The notes under the pieces: generated by a model
What the model saw: the letters and a program-made list of their open reading frames with translations, nothing else
The model's database searches: none
Told to the model about the DNA's origin: nothing
Part shown: positions 10,310-19,615 of the stretch, one piece after another
Numbering within the stretch: position 1 is the first letter of the stretch
Layout of the letters: each line of letters starts with the position of its first letter
Translations under genes and position numbers: made by a program
Assembly: GCA_021441665.1 (NCBI GenBank)
Contig: JAGYYN010003858.1
Coordinates: 1 to 23,921 of the forward strand
DNA length: 23,921 bases
Source: Euplotes cf. woodruffi 2 WChen-2021
Lineage: Eukaryota; Ciliophora; Spirotrichea; Euplotida; Euplotidae
Reading direction: 5' to 3'

Positions 10310-10623
10310 TTAAGAGTATCTGTGCTTCGGCTTGAGTGCACTTACATATCCGAGCTTCGAAGAGACATAGCTGTAGTTGAAGTTGATCGTCTCCTTCGCG
10401 ATATCAAAGCCATACTCCTCACTGCTGCTTCTATTCCAGTCTTAGCTAAAGTTACCTCATTTTCACTGGATCGAAGCTGGAGTCGTTCATATCGTCGATT
10501 TCTTGAGTAACGGGTTTCCAGCTTTCTAAGCAAAGGTTAATACTGGTGCAGATAAGTTCGGGCAAGGAGATTATCGATTAATAAATTTGATATTACCACA
10601 CCAGGTATAAATGAGGTTTGCAT
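10310..10623 (-). CDS. Unknown 67-residue protein, three exons
   Basis: Exons 10623-10602, 10525-10456 and 10421-10310 (TAA) keep phase over introns of 76 nt (GTGTGG to TTGCTTAG) and 34 nt (GTAACT to GCAG). The product starts MQTSFIPESWKPVTQEIDD and ends SALKPKHRYS, hydrophilic with no Cys and no known domain. A + strand ORF over the last two exons is the antisense. The first exon is short, so the start is the weakest part. Confidence 0.45.
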
Positions 10624-11411
10624 TATAACACAGATATTTGGCTGGCCAATTAATATTATGATTGAATGAAGAAATATAAATAACCTCTAGCAGGCAGTCA
10701 CTATTAATCAAATCTTTAACCTACAAATAATAATTTATCATTATTTAATAAACTACACTTTTTTATTATACAATGGTTTGATGTTTGTTTAAAAATAATA
10801 AATTGACATTATTTTTAGTTTTAACTCAACAAATCATAATTTTAGCTTGTAACTAGTTGTTTTAAAGGATATTAAGACTCATTACTTGATATATAAAATT
10901 TAATCAATTTAATAGTCTAATTTTCTATTTTTATTTTAAAAGACTAATATTGGTAAAAGACTGTGATTGCAATAATTTAGTTTAAAAATATTAAAGATGT
11001 AAAATTTTAATATCTAATAATTTTCTATTATTTCTTTACTAACGAGCATAGTTTCTAAGTATCATAATTTAATAATCGATAATTTACTTAATATTAAGTT
11101 GTTAGCCTATTGAACTTTTAGTTGCAAGAGATTTAAATTCAAAATAAATGTGTAAATCATATCAGTCATAAACTTATTAATCAAATATACAATTATATTT
11201 AAATCCAAATATTATTGTTAATAGTCAAGCATCATAGGCTCAATAGTTCATATGAGTTCAAAATTATTTTTATTTTGTTATAAATATCAAGCTCAAGTTT
11301 TAATTAAAGCATTCAGTTGTAAAAGTGCTATAATTAAATAAAACTTTATCAGTTTTAAATTTGAAAATCTTCCCGACTGCGAACAACCATTTGATTTTTA
11401 CTTATTGTTAA
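10624..11411. other. Long AT-rich spacer
   Basis: Nearly 800 nt of A/T-dominated sequence separates two minus-strand genes. Stops are dense in all frames up to about 11360. An ATG-led + frame near 11252 is short. I see no RNA gene, tandem repeat or transposon end. Confidence 0.6.
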
Positions 11412-11509
11412 TTATCATCTACCTCGAAAATTCTTTAATGAAGAGTCAATCGGCATTTTTGAGTACAGTCAGTCTAAGCTGCTGTTATTATAACAGTCAA
11501 TGGCGTTGT

Positions 11510-11910
11510 CTATATTGCTAGTGAGAACCGCTTGCCTTCAACCACAGGTTTGCGTTGCGCTATTTGTCCAACAGAGCCTTTGTTCGTGAGTTCTAAAGAT
11601 GTAAATGCACTGTACTTTTGAAAGTATTGCTTCTCAACAGCATTTTCATTTTAAGGCCAATGTTGACCTTGCGCTTGAACCTGATCAGCTTCAAATCTCT
11701 AATTCAATGTTAGACTCGCCTTACTTTGCCTTTTTAAGGTGGAGCTTAGTCGAGTTTGGACCAAAGAACTGGTGACAGCCCTGCGTTTTGTACTGATTGA
11801 AATCCCCGCTTCAGTACTTTGATTTGCTCTACAGATGATATTTGGATAATAATATAATTTTAGTTTTAACGGAAAAGACTGTGGATCTTTATAATTTTAT
11901 GATGATTCAT
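11510..11910 (-). CDS. Unknown basic 91-residue protein, five small exons
   Basis: Exons 11910-11880, 11828-11770, 11744-11725, 11698-11616 and 11592-11510 (TAG) are phase-consistent over introns of 51, 25, 26 and 23 nt, each GT-AG. The product begins MNHHKIIKIHKQIKVLK and is Lys/Arg/Leu-rich (RFKRKVNIGLKMKMLL). After the TAG a +2 frame stays open to 11412 (includes DSSLKNFRG), so the true end may be further on. The + strand carries a roughly 150-codon open frame over the same DNA, which I treat as antisense; the choice of strand rests on the splice signals and composition. Confidence 0.42.
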
Positions 11911-12242
11911 GCATTCGTCAAAATTATAAAATAACTGTATTTTTAAGACTGATTTCAATAAATGTAAAGATAATATTTACTATATACGTCTCGGTAATCT
12001 TCCTCGAATTATTTAACCGGCTCTTTATGACTATACTTTAACAGCTTGTCCGTACTTGTTCAGTAATAAATTAAGAAACTTGAGTTTCATATCTGATTTT
12101 AGAGTACTATTTCGCTTATTTGCTTCAGCATTCTAAATAAAAAATTATATTGATTTTGTACCTTTTTATAAAGTAAATCGAGTCACTGCTGGAAGTTAAG
12201 ATTGCTGAGCTCATGAAGGTTATTTTGCTTATTCTAAACTCA
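11911..12242. other. Spacer between two minus-strand genes
   Basis: AT-rich, 332 nt. Short frames are present on both strands, but none is supported by splice signals or composition. It must hold the 5' region of the 11.5-11.9 kb gene and the 3' end of the next gene. Confidence 0.4.
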
Positions 12243-12650
12243 TTAACACCAAGAGCTACTTTTATTTAACTGAGGCAGCTCAGGCTGGGACATTGTGAGT
12301 AAAGTAATCTTCGCTAAATCTTCCTTCACCTTATCATGCAGCAATGCGGATTTATTAAGGAATTTTCTGCTCGGAGGTTTTGCATCGAAATTGAACTTTG
12401 ACTTTTTTTGGCATGATTGAGAAGAACTTAATTTCATCTATAAAATAATTTTATTTTAATGCTTTGCATATAATCCTTCATATCTTTATAAAACAGCAAT
12501 TAAAGTAATTAATAACCCGCTTACTCTTCATCGGCAAGATTGTTGATAGTTTACTGCTGTTTTTCTTTGCTGGACTGCTACAATTATAACTCAGTGTGTT
12601 TACCTCTTCAGGATATCAATGCTCTTGAAGCTCGATGTAATGTTGTCCAT
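12243..12650 (-). CDS. Unknown 100-residue Ser/Lys-rich protein
   Basis: Exons 12650-12604, 12577-12517 and 12437-12243 (TAA) total 303 nt, exactly 101 codons. The introns are 26 nt (GTAAAC to TTGTAG) and 79 nt (GTTATT to TTTTATAG). The product starts MDNITSSFKSIDILK and contains SSSQSCQKKSKF and KVKEDLAKITLL. No domain recognised; it looks largely disordered. An alternative donor (GTAAGC, 8 nt upstream) breaks phase with the last exon. The start codon lies only 15 nt past the stop codon of the gene upstream. Confidence 0.5.
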
Positions 12651-12665
12651 ATTAAATTTGCAAAA

Positions 12666-12929
12666 TTATATTGAAATCAATAAATATGTAAGACTAACTG
12701 CAATTCTAGTGCTGGATTCATAGTCAAGCCTTCGGTTGCTATTTTTTATTACTATTGATTTGTATAAACAGTCACTGGAAAATAGCTTAAGTTTATTTGT
12801 TAAATAGCAGGATGAGGACTTGCTCAATTGGCTCTGCTCAAACTACTTAATATCCTTATGGGCTTATGCTACCTGATTATCCTTATTATATACTAATCTT
12901 ACGGAATTAGCATTATATATGCTCAGCGA
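12666..12929 (-). CDS. Unknown small protein, 3' exons
   Basis: A 27-nt exon (12929-12903) and a 177-nt exon (12842-12666, TAA) join in phase over a 60-nt intron (GTAAGA to AAGTAG). The larger exon reads FEQSQLSKSSSCYLTNK and later NSNRRLDYESSTR. No ATG was found: the upstream exon is missing or lies beyond an acceptor at 12930 (TTTTTACAG). A + strand frame across the same DNA is also open, so the strand is not certain. Confidence 0.35.
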
Positions 12930-13011
12930 CTGTAAAAACAATAAGTAGATCCAGTTGGTGTTAAATTCCTTAATACTGCGCAATTTTAATCAAAATAGCT
13001 TCCATATAGAA

Positions 13012-13156
13012 ATGAGTTTTGATCTGAGCTGCAAAAGAAAAATTCGCATATTCAAAGACAAAAAGTTACCGATTGAATTCCAACAAGACTACAGCAAGTC
13101 GATTAAAAGTAAAATTTTACATTTTTATTGTCTCAGCCAAGATTATTTGAAATTAA
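13012..13156 (+). CDS. Unknown 38-residue basic protein or first exons of the next gene
   Basis: ATG 13012 opens a Lys/Arg-rich frame (SFDLSCKRKIRIFKDKK) with a 28-nt intron (13109-13136, GTAAAA to TCTCAG) leading to an in-phase TAA at 13154-13156. It could be a tiny gene, or the 5' part of the following gene if a different junction is used; the next exon starts in phase 0 at 13247 and I found no convincing phase-0 donor. Confidence 0.35.
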
Positions 13157-13246
13157 TTTTATTTATTCTTGTTGTCAGTTAGCTTAAATATGAAATTTAC
13201 GCATAGAAATTTGCACTATATTGCTAGCCGTTTTTAATCTGATTAG

Positions 13247-14207
13247 GCTTTGACTTGTTCCCGCAAAGAAGACAGCAAAACTACAGTGATAGAGCAGCGA
13301 AGATTAGCAGGAAATAACCACATGAACTCGATTAGTGCTGTGTACTCGAATAAACAGAGCTCAAAATTTTTTGTTCGAGATTCTTTTAAAGCTGACGATA
13401 TTGCAGGAGCCAAGAAGTACGAATTAACTTTGATACTCTAGGAAAAATCAAGCAGCTAGTCATGTGGAAGATATCATGAATAAATATACTGATATTTATG
13501 GAACAAAGCCAAAATAGATCAAGACAAAGGAACCTTTCTGAATATAACGCTCTAAGTTACTCAAATACAACAGGCAAAAAGAATTTCTTATCAGAAAGAA
13601 ACGATGCAGATGGAATAAAGTATATGATTCAAGAAAGCAATGTAGTTCCTCTCGGAATGAGTAAAATTTTAAGTTGACTAGGCTATAGACCACCATTCAC
13701 CAATAAAATCTAATAATTCACCTGATAAAAATCTAAGCAACTCATCGACGATCCAAATATTTAGTTCACATAGTAATATCAGTCCCTAATTTTTTAGTCC
13801 ATCAGCCGATATTTTACTTGCCGAATTCAGGAAGCAGAGAATTATCGCAAAACACCTCGACTGAGGACATTCAGCGGCTTCTGACAAGACGCAGAAATAG
13901 AGAAACCTTTCGACTTAGCAAGCCATCACTGCACTCTCCTGAGTCTCTGTTCAGCAGCGGAAGAGTTTCAATTGACCAGCTCCCGAAGCAAGAACAAATT
14001 TCAGAGGATTTTGATAAGCACATCAAGACTAAAAACACAGAATACACTGTTGATCTCGGGTACACGAATGCTTCGCGGAGATATGACAGAGGAAGCGATA
14101 AAAATACTAGCAACTTGATAAGGTTCAAAAACCAGTTCCCAGTACTCCCCCAGATCCATATTTCCCCGAAGAGGAACAAAGAAGGACTCAGAGAAATGTT
14201 GAAATAA
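13247..14207 (+). CDS. Unknown S/N/R-rich protein with tiny introns and a frameshift site
   Basis: Exons from acceptor GATTAG: 13247-13416, 13442-13660, 13689-13772, 13798-14207 (TAA). The three introns are 25, 28 and 25 nt and each junction keeps phase. Inside exon 2 the frame reaches CCA AAA TAG (13512-13517) and continues only by a +1 step, AGA TCA AGA CAA AGG. The protein is hydrophilic throughout, with Ser-Pro sites (LHSPESLFSSG, HISPKRN) that could be phosphorylated, and Arg/Lys runs. About 290 residues are visible; the 5' end is not resolved. No family recognised. The last exon alone is about 136 open codons, and the opposite-strand ORFs there are shadows. Confidence 0.75.
13512..13517 (+). 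other. Candidate +1 frameshift site AAA-TAG
   Basis: The incoming frame (IYGTKPK) stops at AAA TAG; dropping the T gives a 48-codon Ser/Asn-rich frame up to a phase-matched 28-nt intron. Confidence 0.7.
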
Positions 14208-14391
14208 ACTGAACGACAACAACTTAAACTGTAATGCTCTTCCTTTTTCTTTAATTATTTTAATTTTTAATATATTTTATTTAGATAAAAATAAGCTAAG
14301 AAACAATAGAAACAAGGTAAATCGTGATTTGACTGATTTTTTAATAAATTAGACTCAATGATTGTGAACCTTTAGTCTAACTGCTGAATAG

Positions 14392-14846
14392 ATGATCTCC
14401 GCGTTGAACAACCTCACTGTAGAAAAGCAAAAGTACAGTTCTTTAGGAACGTACAACAACATGCAGGCGCCAATAGGAATGTTAAAGTATCCGGTAGACA
14501 GTGGTCCACAGATAGATAGGAACCAAAGTACATTTTTATTGTAATTTCTAGCCTGAAAGTCTTTGTTCAACATTAACAGCTCGTCAGTTGATAAAACTGA
14601 TGATGTAAAGAACATCACGGGGACATTTGGGCAAAACCAAGGTTTTGAAAATATAAAAATACAGCAGAAACAAATAGCAGGTACACAAGCGGTTTATCTT
14701 TAGGCATTGATTCAAATCGATATGCACAACCACACTTTTGATATGGTAACGAAGGTTTTATGTTGTTGATTATTCTAGGGAAAACTGTAACAAAAAAGGA
14801 GCTGGATGGATTGAAACCAGATGGTAAAGAGATACACAATACATAA
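14392..14846 (+). CDS. Unknown 124-residue protein, four exons
   Basis: Exons 14392-14527, 14552-14680, 14704-14745 and 14779-14846 (TAA) keep phase over introns of 24, 23 and 33 nt (each GTAC or GTAAC to CTAG/TTAG). It starts MISALNNLTVEKQKYSS; later parts include SSSVDKTDDVKNITGTFG and KKELDGLKPDGKE. TGA is read as Cys at the starts of exons 2 and near the end of exon 3. No domain recognised. The minus strand carries two hydrophobic ORFs here that resemble membrane proteins, but they are explained as antisense of these exons. Confidence 0.6.
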
Positions 14847-15174
14847 GTAAGCTACTTTGAGATATCTTTTTTAATCATTAAACTCGGAGATATAGTTAAA
14901 GAATTAAAATAGCTTTGGAATGATCAAATCAATTATGAAACAACGTTATAAATACGATAATAGCGATTTATAAATACTCCTCAATACTGAAATAAAGTTC
15001 AGGCTCGGATTTAATTTTATAATAAAATCATATTGAAGATTTCGATTGATAAATTTTTTTCAAATCATAATGTCTTTAGTAATATAGCAATACAAAAAAA
15101 TACCAAGTCTCTAGCACAAACTATGTTGCAAATATTTTTAATTTACATATGCAAGACAAGTTTAGAAATTGTAG
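14847..15174. other. AT-rich spacer between convergent genes
   Basis: 328 nt between the stop codons of the + gene at 14.4-14.8 kb and the minus-strand RING gene. AT-rich, no supported gene. A + strand ORF starting in it runs into the antisense of the RING gene and is a shadow. Confidence 0.6.
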
Positions 15175-16338
15175 TTAACAATTCGACTCTATATCGCTCG
15201 GCTGTTGTATATTTAACAAATCCACATTTTGAGTTTCATTTAGGCTTTTTCCATCTTCTAATTGCTCTTGTATCGAAATATCTGGGTTAGTTTTCTCTTG
15301 TTCTTCATTCGCCTTTGCTTCTTCAATATCTAGTTCTTCTTTTATATTGACTCTTCATACTGGGCAGCAAATATTGGTATGTTTTGCTTTAAGTATCCAT
15401 TTCTCTATGCAATCTTCATGAAAAACATGTGCTCATTTTGGAAGTATTTTGACTGACTCCTTTTCATCAAACTCGTTTCAGCAGATAGAACAAGAATCAG
15501 CATGGCCATGTTTTTCTTTCTCGTAGACTAAAGTCTTGATTCTGCTATAAAGAATGACTCGGTGTTCATCTGTGTCTTCTGGATTTCTTCTCTCACCGTC
15601 AATGTTCAAGATGAGACGTAACATGTTGATATTTTGGAGAGCTTGAGCTCCAAATTGGCTCAAGAGCTGCCTTGCGTTGTTCCACTCCATGCGTTGGATT
15701 TCATCGAGTTCGACGCTTTGAATTCCAGCGGCTTCGATCTCCTGTCGAGCTTCATTGTAGCCTTGGCGACTTGTAAACAAAGTGTTGAAGGTATTTTCAG
15801 CATTTCTCCTCTGGGCTTCGGCGGTATTGATGATCTTCCTCCAGACGTACCACAGTCTGAGCAGCTTCACGATATTGGTCAAGTTGATGACGAGAGACAC
15901 CGTCATCATGGGTACGATGTAGAAGATGTCCAGAAATATTCAATCTTTCGCTGATGAATTCTTTATCATCGCTGACGACAAAAAGCTAATGAACGGAGTA
16001 AAGGCCATCACCGACGTGGACAGGCGGATGCGGAGAGTAAACCAAAAGTAGCTGTCGAGAGGCTTGCACCACCATATCCACCAGATCCGTAAGGAGATGG
16101 TTAACAGGAATATTGCTGAAAAGCACAGCCATATTCAAAATATGTCATCTTCGTTTTGATCGATTAAGCTGACGGTCGTGATGGCGGCAGTGAGACATCC
16201 AATGATCACTAGTGCAGTGATTAAGGTCGCCCTTCAGTTTCGCTTTGCCGAGGGGAAATACAACTCTAGCTGAGATATAGTAATCTCCTCGGGGTATTCT
16301 TCATCGTACTCGTCGAATGGGACATTTTGTCGATCCAT
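15175..16338 (-). CDS. Multi-pass membrane RING-H2 E3 ubiquitin ligase
   Basis: One exon, ATG 16338 to TAA 15175, encodes 387 residues if TGA is Cys (TGA at residues 35, 68, 133, 287, 302 and 328). The acidic N-terminus is followed by about four hydrophobic segments (roughly 38-58, 67-85, 106-124, 136-158), then a helical cytosolic region. A complete RING-H2 finger follows: C283-S-I-C286, C302-A-H304-V-F-H307-E-D-C310, C325-P-V-C328. Ligands C302 and C328 are TGA codons. The tail is acidic and Gln/Glu-rich. RING-H2 proteins recruit a ubiquitin-charged E2, and the membrane anchor suggests action at an endomembrane or the plasma membrane; the substrate is unknown. The layout resembles plant and ciliate TM-RING-H2 ligases. 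Codon use is slightly more GC-rich than in its neighbours. Confidence 0.97.
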
Positions 16339-16669
16339 TGATAAATTGTATTAAATTATTAGGCCGATTGGAGATTAGCTATTTAACAAGTTTGGCTTCA
16401 ATCTTATATGCGACTGTCATTTTGAGAAAGATTAGAGAATTATTTATTCGCAAAAAATAGATTATTTTATCAAAACAAGATTTTATTTTAAAATGAGTAA
16501 GTACAGTACTAATTGGATAAAAAAATACATAAAACTAGATAAAATAATAGTTGAAATAACTCAATCTTGATATATTTGAAATATAAAAATTCACACTTGA
16601 TATAAATGGTAAAAATCTTAATAGTTATTTTTTGTCAATATTGAATAACTTTTGCAAGATTAAATTGCT
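16339..16669. other. AT-rich spacer
   Basis: 331 nt between the start of the RING gene and the stop of the next minus-strand gene. Strongly AT-rich with no open frame or repeat that I can support; it should hold the RING promoter. Confidence 0.6.
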
Positions 16670-17944
16670 TTACTCAAGGATAAGTTCTTTAGTTGATGGA
16701 TGATGTTTTACAACTTCATTTGCTGTATTTCAGTGTTTTAACTGAGAATTTATGTTTTTACTCTTTATCTGATCCAGCACTTTTCTTTTTAGTTTTTCTT
16801 GGAGTTTAAAATTTCTGTTGATAATCTATCATTGATATAAGAACATAATCATACCTTATCTTCATGATTTTTCTCGATTGCTTGACTGAACTTTACTTTC
16901 TTTTGCTTTCCCAAATCTTGAGCTTTATCATTTATTTGTATGAATAGTTTTCGATTCGTCGGGGTTATTTCTGTAGAATCTAAATTACTAGCTAACAAAT
17001 CAAATTTATCGATTCTTTCTTCACTGTTGCTATTCCTCAGCCTCGTTAGTAGATCTGGAAGTGCTTTATCAACTGAGTTTCTCTGATCCTTTCCAAAAGC
17101 AGTCTGCTTTACAGGAAATTTTCGAAAAATATCAAAAAACGAGGATCTTTTCATCTTGCTTACAATAGAAGAAGCGATTGATTTTCTCATCCTCGGGCTT
17201 GATTTAAACTCTTCAACGAGATTTTGGTGTTTTTGAGCATCTAAATCGGCAAAGAGTCAGAATCGGTGTAAATTCAGCCTGCTGATACCTTTATCGTTCT
17301 GAATGATTCTTACTGTCTCGTTCCGCTTGGAAATATTTTCATATCCGAGGTCAGCAAGATGGTTGTGGTCTTTTCGCCTGATATATTCATAGCTATTGGT
17401 AGAGTTGACTAAAAGAGACAGCCTTTTCGAGGTCTCCAGCTGTTTATTTAGTCACGTATTATTGCCATTATCTTTAAATTCGCTGCTTTTCACTAAAAAC
17501 CGAGTCTGCGCAGGCTTGGAGCCCAAATTAAACTTAGATTTGTTCGTTGAAGGCACTATAAATTTAGATCCCAGCAGTACCTTGATATCTGTTGTTCACA
17601 GCTGACTTGTAGTTGTTAGCCAGGCTGTCAAAAGCTGCATTTCGCCTTTTTAGCAACGAATTTTGAAGATTTATCTGTGCTTGGTTGGCTGCTGTCTCTC
17701 TACCCGATGCGTCTAATTTACCTTGAAGAACCTGCTGATTTATATCTGTAAATGAAAAGGTAAAATCTTAGCTGAAGCAGGAGTTTATTTGTGATGGAAA
17801 AGAAATATTAGGTTTACTAGTGTTTCTGATCGGAGTCACACTTCATGATGAATGCAAGATATTTATGCTCGACGCAGAATAGTCTATAGATCATGTATTT
17901 TTAGAGATTTTAACGTATTTTAAATCAAAATACTTAATAGCAAC
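16670..17944 (-). CDS. Unknown protein, four exons, about 380 residues visible
   Basis: Exons 17944-17818, 17745-17581, 17555-16855 and 16825-16670 (TAA) join in phase across introns of 72, 25 and 29 nt. Exon 3 alone is 233 codons open apart from TGA, so the gene is secure. The second exon is Gln/Ala/Asn/Leu-rich and probably helical (NQAQINLQNSLLKRRNAAF). Exon 3 is basic with Ser/Asn clusters (RMRKSIASSIVSKMKR) and the C-terminus ends KHHPSTKELILE. No known domain; the charge pattern suggests a structural or regulatory protein but I assign no function. The first exon begins after an AAAG acceptor at 17945 and lacks an ATG, so the 5' end is missing. A + strand ORF at 17396-17605 is antisense. 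Confidence 0.85.
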
Positions 17945-18362
17945 CTTTAGTATTTTTTAGAAAGGATTTTTATACTGTATGAAAGTTATAAAATTTTATA
18001 AGAGCTTTTAATTGATATATAATTTCAGAAAAAATAGTTAAATATTTGATGTTTGGTCTTTACTATGTAAAATTTATTTTTAGTTTTTAAATTAAAAATT
18101 TTATCCAAAATCTGATTCGATATGTAATATAACGAAATCAAACTTAATTGATTTTTTTGCTTGAAATAAATTAGTTAAATTATTTCTTTGATTATTTTAA
18201 ATAACCAATGAGAATTTATTTTAAAAAACTCAAATTAAATTGTGATAAAAAATAAAATTTATTTGTAAAATAAAAATTTTGCAAAAATAAACATATTGTA
18301 TTTTTTGTAAACTAATATTAATCAGTATCAAATATTTGTATGTACTTCATCTCCTCAATTGC
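17945..18362. other. AT-rich spacer
   Basis: 418 nt of A/T-dominated DNA with many TAA/TAG in all frames and no recognisable RNA or repeat. It contains the missing 5' end of the gene to its left and the 3' end of the gene to its right. Confidence 0.6.
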
Positions 18363-18741
18363 TTAGTAATTATTTTTACTTCTGCTTATTTTAAGTATCG
18401 TACCTTTTAGTGGAATATCGTGTTTCTGCGCTAAATATTGATGTTTGACTTTAAAATCATGATTCCTTTGCGGTTTGCCACCCCCACTGCCATTAATAGG
18501 ATCTCTCGACTGCTTAAGCTTCTCTGTGATTCTTCTGTCAAGAAAGCTTGCATTATTACTAAGTATTCTGCTATTCTGGTTGCTGAGAGGTCCGATCTCT
18601 CTGCGCGTATGTGCAAATGAAACAGGGTCAAGCACTATACCGTCCAAATTTCGAATACTTACAAATGGCTAAGTTTTTGTGCGTCTCAGTGACTTTGCTA
18701 TCATTTTTGTGGTCATTGTGCAAGTCTCGTTTTGTATTGCT
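18363..18741 (-). CDS. Unknown basic protein, two exons visible
   Basis: Exon 18741-18663 starts after acceptor AACTTTAG and reads TKRDLHNDHKNDSKVTE. A 28-nt intron (18662-18635, GTAAGT to GTATAG) joins it in phase to exon 18634-18363 (TAA), which holds HTRREIGPLSNQNSRILSN and a Gly-rich GSGGGKPQRN stretch. No domain recognised. A 22-nt intron near the end (GTACGA to AGCAG) is possible and would change the last residues. The start codon is not found; an ATG frame at 18762 meets a TAG before the open exon and was not used. Confidence 0.7.
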
Positions 18742-18839
18742 CTAAAGTTATTTTTAACCATAAGTGATTTAACAATTAAATTCTTTCTTTGTCAGTTGTA
18801 TATTTATAAATAAAAAGCACAGATTTAATTTTGAGTTTA

Positions 18840-19487
18840 TTAGAGCATTAGTAAAGCCAAGCAGCAGCGGGGCTTGATCTACGTATAGCTTCCTAATCAA
18901 TCTTGAGTACCATAGCTTTTAATATTTTTAGTCCTTTGCAAATTTATAGAAATAAAACTGCAAACGCAACGATTGCGATTGATAGAAATAAAATAAATAT
19001 GAAGTGGAAGACTAAGTCGGCCAAGAACCTAAAGATCAAGCTTGACAAGAATAAAGTCACAATTATCGCGAAAGACGCAGCAGTTAGAAAAATTGCTGCG
19101 TTTGGCTCGAATCTTAAATAATGTAAAAACCAGGGTGATGAATTTTAATGTAGAAAGTTCCACTTCAAAACAGGTGATTTGATCTTTCGAAGGACTTGAA
19201 GTAACAAGCTGATTAGCAATATGATCAATTGGTAAATAGATAAATTGCTGAGTTTACTTTACCATTTAGAATTGATGACTCAGCGCAGAGAGACATCAGA
19301 CAACCACTTGAAATCGCTTCAAAGTAAAAGACTGCTTTATATCTTTAGACGCAGATCTAATTCACATGTTTCTGTTGAGGTTCTAGACGGAATTATCGAG
19401 AGGAAATGGGATCAGAATATTATTGAGGATAATCAAACCTCAAAAATACTCCAGGGACATCATGTAAACAACTCAAAAATATATTAG
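18840..19487 (+). CDS. Unknown basic protein with a +1 frameshift site
   Basis: A short upstream exon to 18882 (KPSSSGACS) may join over a 49-nt intron to exon 18932-19231; a 38-nt intron (19232-19269, GTAAAT to CATTTAG) then joins in phase to 19270-19487 (TAG). Within the large exon 61 codons of Lys/Ala/Ile-rich sequence (KSAKNLKIKLDKNKVTI) end in CTT AAA TAA (19116-19121). The +1 frame continues for 37 codons (NVKTRVMNFNVESSTSKQ) to the intron. The last exon includes MTQRRETSDNHLKSLQSK. No family recognised; 5' end uncertain. Confidence 0.75.
19116..19121 (+). other. Candidate +1 frameshift site AAA-TAA
   Basis: Sixty-one open codons enter and the +1 frame (AAT GTA AAA ACC) continues 37 codons to a phase-matched intron. 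The only nearby GT...AG pair is 11 nt apart, too short to be an intron. Confidence 0.75.
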
Positions 19488-19615
19488 AATATTAGTACTT
19501 AGAAAATATAACAGATTTAACTATCACCATTATATTTTTAATTTTAATATTGGTGTTTGAATACATTTAAGCAAAATCAAAACGTAAAGTAAATTATTAA
19601 TTTCTCTTTTGCTTT

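Noticed and set aside
11478-11929. Plus-strand frame of about 150 codons without TAA/TAG
   Set aside because: The minus strand has five exons with four phase-matched short introns and a Lys-rich product over the same DNA; the plus frame is Leu/Phe/Cys-rich as expected for antisense. Not fully excluded.
14355-14839. Two minus-strand ORFs resembling a multi-pass membrane protein
   Set aside because: The plus strand gives a complete four-exon gene with ATG, stop and consistent phases; the hydrophobic ORFs are its antisense.
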